Below are positions 1 through 6,268 of a DNA stretch of 8,745 nucleotides, one piece after another (the first letter of the stretch is position 1; each line of letters begins with the position of its first letter). Under the pieces are notes generated by a model. That model saw nothing but the letters and a program-made list of their open reading frames with translations, was not told the origin of the DNA and did not search any database. The stretch lies in NCBI GenBank assembly GCA_002501605.1, contig DANW01000018.1:1-8745 (forward strand). The letters run 5' to 3'. Source of the DNA: Euryarchaeota archaeon UBA28. GTDB taxonomy: Archaea > Thermoplasmatota > Poseidoniia > Poseidoniales > Thalassarchaeaceae. A program made the translations under genes and the position numbers.

Positions 1-63
1 TCTTTCCAGAGTTAGAATTAATTCTGATTCTGCGTCTTCAGCGTGATTGGCTATACCAATCAT
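1..63 (-). CDS. 5' end of an unidentified gene, truncated by the left edge
   Basis: Read on the minus strand from the ATG at 63-61, the frame stays open to the edge for 21 codons, beginning MIGIANHAEDAESELILTLE. A purine block GGGGGGTG lies four bases upstream of the ATG and resembles an archaeal Shine-Dalgarno sequence (complement of the 16S 3' end), which is the main reason to believe this start. The gene would be divergent from the ribonucleotide reductase, with 83 bases between the two start codons. I see no convincing TATA box for it. The peptide is too short to recognise a family, so no function is assigned. Chance openness over 63 bases is possible, hence the moderate confidence. Confidence 0.42.
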   Translation of the reverse strand, partial: MIGIANHAEDAESELILTLER

Positions 64-67
64 TAAA

Positions 68-75
68 CACCCCCC
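68..75 (-). promoter_or_regulatory. Shine-Dalgarno-like site of the left-edge gene
   Basis: On the minus strand this reads GGGGGGTG, one mismatch from GGAGGTG. It sits four bases before the ATG at 63-61 and decides that start. Confidence 0.4.
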
Positions 76-131
76 ATCCGGAAGACGGAATCCCTTGCGC
101 CACGGGACGTACATGGAGAGAGCTGGAGAAC

Positions 132-140
132 GGGAGGATT
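132..140 (+). promoter_or_regulatory. Ribosome binding site of the ribonucleotide reductase
   Basis: GGGAGGATT ends six bases before the ATG at 147. It is a good match to an archaeal Shine-Dalgarno sequence and supports ATG 147 as the start. The only other upstream ATG nearby (113) is out of frame. Confidence 0.7.
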
Positions 141-146
141 GAGAGA

Positions 147-3100
147 ATGCAACAGAAAATTAAGGGGACAAAAAATGAAGGAAAGGCTGAGGAAGGCTTG
201 GTAATTGAGCGTCGATTCACATCAGCTGGCGAGGATCCCTTCGAAAAGTTCGATTGGATTGAAATGGATGCAGAAATACGAAATCCCGATGGTTCAATGG
301 CAGATTCGATTACTGGGGTCAAGCTACCTTCCGGATACTCCGGAGTCCCTGGGAAGGTACTTGCTCAGAAATATCTGAGGAAAGCTGGAGTCCCTACTCA
401 CCTACGAAAAGTGGCTGAAGAGGGGATCCCGGTATGGCTACAGAGGAGTGAGCCCGATCACGAGAAGCTGGAGTCACTCAAAGCTGAAGAGAGATTCACT
501 GGAGAGAGAGATGGAAGAGAGGTTTTCAGGAGGCTAGCAGGGACATGGACCTATTGGGGATGGAAGCATGGTTACTTCGCGAGCGAGGCAGACGCCAGGT
601 CTTATTTCGATGAGATGTGCTATCTTGTAGCAAGCCAGCGTTCTGCACCGAACAGCCCACAGTGGTTCAATACAGGTCTCTTCTGGGCCTATGGGATAGA
701 AGGCCCTGCTCAGGGACACACATACATCGACCCTCTGACTGGCGAACTGGAGTACTCTGTCAATGCCTACGAACACCCCCAGCCACATGCATGCTTCATC
801 CAATCCGTTGGTGATTCATTGGTAGGAGGAAGGGACTCTATCATGGGCCTATGGAATAGGGAGGCTTTGTTGTTCAAGTATGGTTCAGGAACTGGTTCCA
901 ACTTCTCGAAGATTAGGGGAGCTGGTGAGCCTCTCTCTGGAGGGGGGAGCTCGTCTGGACTGCTCTCGTTCCTGAAAATAGGAGACAGGGCCGCAGGTGC
1001 CATCAAGTCTGGTGGGACCACCAGAAGAGCCGCCAAGATGGTGACTCTGGACCTTGATCATCCTGACATAGAGGAGTATATCGATTGGAAGAGTAGTGAA
1101 GAGGAAAAGGTGTCTGCTCTAGTAATTGGTAGTAACATTCTGCAGAAGCATGCCAATTCACTGATGGAGGCCATCTGGGATGGTGGGGACAGTGAGAGCA
1201 GGTTCGACCAAAACAAGAACCCAAGTCTGAAGAAGGCTATGATAAGGGCAATCCGAGACTGCGTTCCACAACCACACATCCAAAGAATAGTTGACTTGGC
1301 CAAACAGGGCTGGAAAGGTGTTGACTTCGAGGTTTTCGACACAGATTGGCAGGGTGAGGCCTACGTCACTGTCTCGGGACAAAATAGCAACAATTCGGTT
1401 AGGGTCCCAAATTCGTTCATGGACGCCGTTAAGGAAGGAGGTACTTGGGATCTTCACTGGAGGACAGAGCTAGATAAGGCCGCTGCAGAGGGCAGGAGCC
1501 CAGAGGCCTGCAAGACCCTAGATGCTGGTGAGCTCTGGGAAAAAATCGCGTACACTGCTTGGGCTTGCGCGGATCCTGGTGTGCAATTTGACACAACCAT
1601 CAATGAGTGGCACACTTGCCCCGAGTCGGGTCGAATCAACGGGTCTAACCCCTGCTCGGAATACATGTTCCTAGACGATACAGCTTGTAATCTGGCTAGT
1701 ATAAATCTGCTGAAGTACTACGATCTAGACACCCATCAGTTTCAAATCGAGGACTTCAAGCACAGCGTTAGGCTTTGGACGGCAACCTTGGAAATCAGCG
1801 TACTCATGGCCCAGTTTCCATCGGAGGAGATTGCTAGGGGATCGTATGACTACCGGACTCTTGGTCTTGGCTACTGTAACATCGGCTCCCTTTTGATGCA
1901 TATGGGAATCCCATATGATGATGAAAGGGGGTATGCAATATGTGGAGCGCTGACCTCAATAATGTGTGGAGAGTCCTACGCTACCAGTGCTGAGATGGCC
2001 TCTTTCCTAGGGCCATTCCCCGATTATGAAAGAAACTCAGAAAGTATGTTGAAGGTGATTAGAAATCACAAGAGGGCAGCTTATGATGCTCCTGATGAAG
2101 AGTACGAGGGGCTGACAGTGACCCCTATGGGGATCAACGCCAAGAAGTGCCCGAAGGATTTGCTTGGTGCTGCCAGAGAGGCATGGGATAGAGCACTCAG
2201 GGAAGGCGAGGGGCATGGATACAGAAACGCTCAGACAACAGTCATTGCACCAACAGGTACGATAGGGCTCGTGATGGGAGCTGATACGACAGGAGTCGAG
2301 CCACAGTTCTCCTTAATTCAATACAAGACTCTAGCAGGAGGTGGTTCGATGAGGATAATCAACAACGGTGTCCCCGCTGCATTGAAGAGACTAGGATATT
2401 CCAAGTCAAAAATCAACGGGATAATGGAATACATTATGGGAACAATGAGCCTAAGTGGTTGTCCACATCTGACTTCAGACAGACTCAACGAGCTAGGATT
2501 CACGAAGGAGGTCCTCTCAAGCATAAACTCGAGCATGGCAGACGTTTTCGGTATCAAAGGGGCTTTCGCTCCATCCATAATAGGTACTGACTTCTGCAAG
2601 GAATCTCTAGGCATGTCTCAAGAGCAATGTGACGACCCGTGGTTCGATGTTCTAGATCACCTCGGCTTTTCTCCAACTGAAATTGACGAGGCAAACGACT
2701 ATGTTTTCGGAAGGGGGACCATAGAAGGATCTCCTGGATTAAAGGATGAGCATCTTCCCGTCTTTGACTGTGCCACGCCGTGCGGAAAGTATGGTAAGAG
2801 AGCGATAGACTGGAAAGCACATGTTTTGATGATGGCGGCATCTCAGCCATTCATTTCGGGTGCCATATCAAAAACCATCAACATGCCTTCGGACTCAACT
2901 GTGGAAGATATTAGAGCGGCCTACGATCTAAGCCATGAGACCATGATCAAGGCTTGTGCAGTCTACCGTGACTGCTCGAAGCTATCCCAGCCCCTGATGA
3001 ATCAGCTGGTTGACACGACATCCTTGGAAGACGAAGAGGAGGATGAGGCTGTCTCAGCAATGGTAGAGAAGGTGGTTGAGGCGCTTCCTGTTCCTGAAGA

Positions 3101-3776
3101 GGCGGCTATTCCTGTAGCCAAGTCATTCGTAGATTACATCGCCACCCGTCGGCCCCTTCCTGACAAAAAGAAGGGTGATAACGTCAAGGCGAGGATCGGT
3201 GGACACAGTGTTAGGTTGATTACAGGAGAGTATCCAGATGGCAGGCTAGGTGAAATTATCCTGGTTACCTCGAAGGAGGGAGCCGCATGGAGGGCTATGC
3301 TGAATCAATTCGCGATTGCAGTTTCAATTGGCCTTCAACACGGAGTTCCACTAGAGGCCTTCGTCAAGGTATTCACGTTCCAGAAATTTGAGCCTAGTGG
3401 AATGGTAGAAGGAGGAAGCGGTAGAGTCAAGATGGCCTCGAGCCTAGTGGATTGGATCTTCAGAGAGCTTGCCATAGAGTATGCCGGTAGGGAGGATCTA
3501 GCACACGTCGGTGCAGAAGACCTGGACCCATTCACTATATCAAAGCCAGAGATAACCGATGAAGGGGTAATGAGAACCCGTGGGGAAACCAGGGAGGTAC
3601 AGCTTACTCTTGATTCAATCCCACCAGTCGAGAGTGCTGAGGCAAGGGCATACAGACTGGCCAGGGAGGCGGGATTCACCGGTGATATCTGTGGTGACTG
3701 TGGGAGTAGTAAGATGGTTCGGAACGGCACTTGTCTGAAGTGTAACGACTGTGGCGCTACTACCGGATGTTCCTAA
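147..3776 (+). CDS. nrdJ: Adenosylcobalamin-dependent (class II) ribonucleotide reductase
   Basis: This 1209-residue protein should reduce ribonucleotides (probably diphosphates) to deoxyribonucleotides in the cytoplasm, using coenzyme B12 to make the thiyl radical, so it needs no radical-carrying small subunit. The length matches the long (about 1200-residue) NrdJ type. Seen directly: the family stretch WAYGIEGPAQGH; the first redox cysteine C216 in PHACF; the active-site motif N501-P-C503-S-E505; the second redox cysteine C514 in DTACNLASINL; and the phosphate-binding PTGTIG at 702-707. An acidic linker follows near 1000, then a TSCPD-like domain from about 1016 (RIGGHSVRLITGEYPDGRLG). The C-terminal tail carries C1182, C1185, C1196, C1199, C1202 and C1208, the cysteine-rich finger and reductant-relay tail known from this subfamily. 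No N-terminal ATP-cone is apparent, so dATP overall inhibition is not expected (inference). No intein interrupts it. The TAA stop overlaps the stop of the convergent HEAT gene. Confidence 0.97.
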   Translation: MQQKIKGTKNEGKAEEGLVIERRFTSAGEDPFEKFDWIEMDAEIRNPDGSMADSITGVKLPSGYSGVPGKVLAQKYLRKAGVPTHLRKVAEEGIPVWLQRSEPDHEKLESLKAEERFTGERDGREVFRRLAGTWTYWGWKHGYFASEADARSYFDEMCYLVASQRSAPNSPQWFNTGLFWAYGIEGPAQGHTYIDPLTGELEYSVNAYEHPQPHACFIQSVGDSLVGGRDSIMGLWNREALLFKYGSGTGSNFSKIRGAGEPLSGGGSSSGLLSFLKIGDRAAGAIKSGGTTRRAAKMVTLDLDHPDIEEYIDWKSSEEEKVSALVIGSNILQKHANSLMEAIWDGGDSESRFDQNKNPSLKKAMIRAIRDCVPQPHIQRIVDLAKQGWKGVDFEVFDTDWQGEAYVTVSGQNSNNSVRVPNSFMDAVKEGGTWDLHWRTELDKAAAEGRSPEACKTLDAGELWEKIAYTAWACADPGVQFDTTINEWHTCPESGRINGSNPCSEYMFLDDTACNLASINLLKYYDLDTHQFQIEDFKHSVRLWTATLEISVLMAQFPSEEIARGSYDYRTLGLGYCNIGSLLMHMGIPYDDERGYAICGALTSIMCGESYATSAEMASFLGPFPDYERNSESMLKVIRNHKRAAYDAPDEEYEGLTVTPMGINAKKCPKDLLGAAREAWDRALREGEGHGYRNAQTTVIAPTGTIGLVMGADTTGVEPQFSLIQYKTLAGGGSMRIINNGVPAALKRLGYSKSKINGIMEYIMGTMSLSGCPHLTSDRLNELGFTKEVLSSINSSMADVFGIKGAFAPSIIGTDFCKESLGMSQEQCDDPWFDVLDHLGFSPTEIDEANDYVFGRGTIEGSPGLKDEHLPVFDCATPCGKYGKRAIDWKAHVLMMAASQPFISGAISKTINMPSDSTVEDIRAAYDLSHETMIKACAVYRDCSKLSQPLMNQLVDTTSLEDEEEDEAVSAMVEKVVEALPVPEEAAIPVAKSFVDYIATRRPLPDKKKGDNVKARIGGHSVRLITGEYPDGRLGEIILVTSKEGAAWRAMLNQFAIAVSIGLQHGVPLEAFVKVFTFQKFEPSGMVEGGSGRVKMASSLVDWIFRELAIEYAGREDLAHVGAEDLDPFTISKPEITDEGVMRTRGETREVQLTLDSIPPVESAEARAYRLAREAGFTGDICGDCGSSKMVRNGTCLKCNDCGATTGCS

Positions 3777-5113
3777 TCTTGGAGCTCTGGAAGCTTCTCC
3801 TCCATTGAGCTGTCCCTTCTTAGAATATATGACTTAAGATCATTAAATGTATCGTAGCTGATTTCCTTGAATCTCCTACATGTGTCTGTGAATCCTTCAT
3901 AATTTACTTCTGATTGCTGAATAATTAAGCCAGCCAACTTGGACTTTGTTGATTGGTCGGATGAAGCCCACGCCAAGGGGAGAAGCCCGGCTCTATCAAA
4001 TGAGTCCAAGGATAGGTACTCCCTAATAGCAGAGTCCACTATCCTCTTGGTGAGTCTAACCTCAGCCCTCTCGAGTACAGGTTTCGCCTTTTCGATGAAT
4101 AAGCGAGCATCGGACCTTCCTATTGAGGATAAGTAGGTGGCAGATATCACCCTAACATCTGAGTCTGGATCCCCAAGTAGGGTATCCATTAGAGAGAGGG
4201 CCAGATTGAAATCATCGGATGCTATTCTCTGAAGAGACGAGGCTGTCTCTCTACGTGTCTGCACATTATCGTGCCGAGATGCCTTGATGAGAATCTCAGA
4301 AGATTCCGACGGACTGCAGGATAGCAATTGTATTGCAGCCCTGACTACAGGCTCACAATTTCCCGGGTCTTCATCCAAGAGATCCAGTAACCTTCTATGG
4401 ACCTCCAGGAGTTCGCACAACTGCTTATTGACAGTCAGATCCTCCAACCAAAAAGGAAGGACCTGTGATGACGAGGGAGGGGCCCGTGCCAAAGTGTCCA
4501 AAATATTTGAGGCGGCTAGCACTCCTGAGGGATGGGGAGGATCTATGGATTCGAAAGTACCCACAGGAGACCATCCTATGTGATGAGGCCCGGAGGTCTT
4601 TCTTGACCACGTTCCGGGTTTCTTTGCCATTGCGATGGAGCTGAGCAGATGAGGTCCTTCCTTCCTTGCAACCTCTGAGCCACTGATGGCCAGTCCGATT
4701 AGTAGTGATACTCCCATGTACCATCGGTCAGTATCCGGAGAGTCCTCGTCTAGAGAGGCTGACAGCCAATCTCTTGAAATCCTACAGATTAGGGTTTCAG
4801 ATATGCTGTTCACATTTCTTGACATCCACTTCTGTTTTGCGCTTTCAGGGTCTATGTTCCTCTTGACGTGGTCAGGAGCTCTCTCATTGACGATGGTTGT
4901 TAATCGATGATTGAAACCAGCTTTGTCAATAAGATAGATTCCTATTGACTGGTCAACCAATGCCTCTGAGCTTTTTGGGACTATAGCTGGGAAGTCTGGA
5001 AGTTCCAATGGAGGGTTTGGCAATGGCGAAGACAGGAAGGCTGACTCGACGAATTCCCTGATTAAGTGTTCACAACTTTCCCAGATGAGAGCCTGAGCTT
5101 GTCTTCTCGACAT
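3773..5113 (-). CDS. HEAT-repeat-like protein of unknown function, downstream of tfb
   Basis: I do not recognise the family of this 446-residue protein. It has no signal peptide and no clear membrane span; WYMGVSLLIGLAISGSEVA at 131-149 is only moderately hydrophobic. It is therefore probably cytoplasmic. The first part is helical with a proline-rich stretch (about 29-46). A Gly/Pro/His-rich loop lies at 167-196 (KTSGPHHIGW, DPPHPSG). From about 235 to 370 there are repeated helix pairs of HEAT type, clearest at 314-332 (GDPDSDVRVISATYLSSIG) with weaker copies before and after. Such solenoids usually bind other proteins. Its ATG lies six bases after the tfb stop, with a weak GAGG that overlaps that stop, so the two are very likely cotranscribed and translationally coupled. 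A role connected with transcription is only an inference from this position. The TAG stop overlaps the reductase TAA. Confidence 0.88.
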   Translation of the reverse strand: MSRRQAQALIWESCEHLIREFVESAFLSSPLPNPPLELPDFPAIVPKSSEALVDQSIGIYLIDKAGFNHRLTTIVNERAPDHVKRNIDPESAKQKWMSRNVNSISETLICRISRDWLSASLDEDSPDTDRWYMGVSLLIGLAISGSEVARKEGPHLLSSIAMAKKPGTWSRKTSGPHHIGWSPVGTFESIDPPHPSGVLAASNILDTLARAPPSSSQVLPFWLEDLTVNKQLCELLEVHRRLLDLLDEDPGNCEPVVRAAIQLLSCSPSESSEILIKASRHDNVQTRRETASSLQRIASDDFNLALSLMDTLLGDPDSDVRVISATYLSSIGRSDARLFIEKAKPVLERAEVRLTKRIVDSAIREYLSLDSFDRAGLLPLAWASSDQSTKSKLAGLIIQQSEVNYEGFTDTCRRFKEISYDTFNDLKSYILRRDSSMEEKLPELQD

Positions 5114-5119
5114 ACGGCC

Positions 5120-6046
5120 TCATATCTCAAGCTCTATGTTGAGATTCTGTATAAGCTCCTTGTAGCGGTTCCTGATGGTCACCTCGGTTACACCAGCAAC
5201 CTCCGCAACCTCTCTCTGTGTTCTCCTCTTGCCACAGAGGACGCTTGCGATATATATGATCGAGGCGGCGATTCCTGTTGGCCCCCTCCCACTCGTAAGC
5301 TCCTTTTCTTGTGCGGCACTGATTAATTCGTAGGCCTTGGCCTGAACTTCAGCATCGAGATCCAATCCGGAGCAGAAACGTGGGATATAATCCTCCGGCT
5401 TTGTTGGAGGAATTTTCATCTTCAGCTCCCTGACCATGAATCTGTAGGTCCGACCTATCTCCTTCCTACCTGTTCGACTGGCCTCGCCTATCTCATCAAG
5501 AGTTCGTGGGTTCTTGCACTGTCTGCAGGCCGCATACAAGCTAGCAGCTGCTACTCCTTCGATTGACCGCCCCCTGATGAGACGTGCTTCTACAGCCTTC
5601 TTGTAATTCACAGCGGCGGCCTCTCTGATTGACTTTGGGAGGTCTAGTCTACTAGCCATCCTGTCCAACTCGGCCAGTGCCATTGCTAGATTTCTCTCAG
5701 TAGCGTTACTTACCCTCGACCGCTTCTGCCACTTCCTCATTCTGTAGAATTGGCTTCTGTATCTGCTAGAAATTGACTTTCCTGAGTAGTCTTTGTTCTG
5801 CCAATCGATATCTGTTGACAGTCCTTTGTCGTGGAGCATAACAGTCATCGGAGCACCCGTTCTTGCCCTTTGGTCACCTTGTTCCGGGCTGAAAACTCTC
5901 CATTCGGCGCCTTGATCAATTACTTTGTCCTCAAGAACCACTCCACAGTCCTCGCAGCAGACCTCGCCACGGGTCTCATCTCTTAGCAGGTTTCTGCTAC
6001 CACATTCATTGCATTTTACAGTGTCTTCAACCAAATAATCAGCCAT
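5120..6046 (-). CDS. tfb: Transcription initiation factor B (TFB, archaeal TFIIB)
   Basis: This general transcription factor bridges TBP on the TATA box and RNA polymerase, contacts the BRE and helps set the start site. The 308-residue length is normal. Domains in order: an N-terminal zinc ribbon with C12-x2-C15 and C31-x2-C34; the B-reader/linker from about 46, including GAEWRVFSPEQ and the signature GLSTDI at 75-80; then two cyclin-like repeats, about 107-200 and 201-303. The second repeat ends in the helix-turn-helix TQREVAEVAGVTEVTIRNRY (276-295), which binds the BRE in this family. All four zinc cysteines are present and nothing looks degraded, so it should be functional. The start is supported by GGAAGGAG eight bases upstream. 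It is the first gene of an operon with the HEAT-like protein and is divergent from the hydro-lyase. Archaea often encode several TFBs; the window cannot say whether this is the main one. Confidence 0.98.
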   Translation of the reverse strand: MADYLVEDTVKCNECGSRNLLRDETRGEVCCEDCGVVLEDKVIDQGAEWRVFSPEQGDQRARTGAPMTVMLHDKGLSTDIDWQNKDYSGKSISSRYRSQFYRMRKWQKRSRVSNATERNLAMALAELDRMASRLDLPKSIREAAAVNYKKAVEARLIRGRSIEGVAAASLYAACRQCKNPRTLDEIGEASRTGRKEIGRTYRFMVRELKMKIPPTKPEDYIPRFCSGLDLDAEVQAKAYELISAAQEKELTSGRGPTGIAASIIYIASVLCGKRRTQREVAEVAGVTEVTIRNRYKELIQNLNIELEI

Positions 6047-6054
6047 TTTTTAGT

Positions 6055-6062
6055 CTCCTTCC
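6055..6062 (-). promoter_or_regulatory. Ribosome binding site of tfb
   Basis: On the minus strand this reads GGAAGGAG, eight bases before the tfb ATG (6046-6044). Spacing and purine content are typical of an archaeal Shine-Dalgarno sequence. Confidence 0.65.
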
Positions 6063-6090
6063 TTGGGAAAGGTATTAATTCCCGAAAGCG

Positions 6091-6108
6091 TATATTATTT
6101 AAATTTAA
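6091..6108. promoter_or_regulatory. AT-rich divergent promoter block (TATA-like) between tfb and the hydro-lyase gene
   Basis: The plus strand reads TATATTATTTAAATTTAA, by far the most AT-rich patch in the intergenic region, and contains the perfect palindrome TTAAATTTAA (6099-6108). Read rightward, TATATTAT is preceded by a purine-rich CGAAAGCG (6083-6090), a plausible BRE; an archaeal start about 25 bases on would fall near 6120. Read leftward, TTTAAATAATATA would place the tfb transcript start near 6070-6075, giving a short leader with the Shine-Dalgarno site. It may serve both directions. Assignment rests on composition and spacing only. Confidence 0.55.
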
Positions 6109-6209
6109 CATAACTGAGATTCTGTTACCGTTCATCCAATCTTATCCCTCGATTGACTGTGTTATCGAGAACGGTGAAATAGAGCGAACCACTGGAAGAA
6201 TAAGGGGTG

Positions 6210-6251
6210 ATGAGATTAGCGAAGACTGGCCTCCTGAAAATATCAGTCTGA
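6210..6251 (+). other. Possible 13-codon leader ORF, or displaced start of the hydro-lyase gene
   Basis: ATG at 6210 is the only ATG between the promoter block and the hydro-lyase frame, and it directly follows AAGGGGTG, close to an archaeal Shine-Dalgarno sequence. The frame encodes MRLAKTGLLKISV and stops at TGA 6249-6251, 17 bases before the TTG at 6269. It is out of frame with the hydro-lyase. It could be a short upstream ORF, a chance occurrence, or the true start separated from the gene by a one-base indel. A 13-codon ORF alone is weak evidence. Confidence 0.2.
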
Positions 6252-6268
6252 CGCCAGGAAAGAGAGTA

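Noticed and set aside
64..146. TATA boxes for the two divergent genes at the left edge
   Set aside because: ATTAAA at 62-67 is the only weak candidate. It overlaps the minus-strand start codon, and the rest of the spacer is GC-rich, so no promoter is called.
38..322. Open 94-codon minus-strand frame across the reductase start
   Set aside because: It overlaps the well-supported reductase N-terminus, and its translation is serine/proline-rich without family features. The other minus frame starting at 63 has the Shine-Dalgarno site.
1647..1661. Intein insertion at the reductase active-site motif
   Set aside because: Reductases are common intein hosts, but NPCSE runs directly into YMFLDDTACNLAS and the total length is normal, so no intein is present.
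3390..3451. Repeated 12-mer GAGCCTAGTGGA at 3390 and 3440 within the reductase gene
   Set aside because: Two short copies inside a conserved coding region with different protein contexts, best explained by chance and codon use.
3335..3730. Open 131-codon frame antisense to the end of the reductase gene
   Set aside because: It lies entirely inside a strongly identified gene, its translation has no recognisable motif, and no ribosome site or promoter precedes it. It is a by-product of codon use on the opposite strand.
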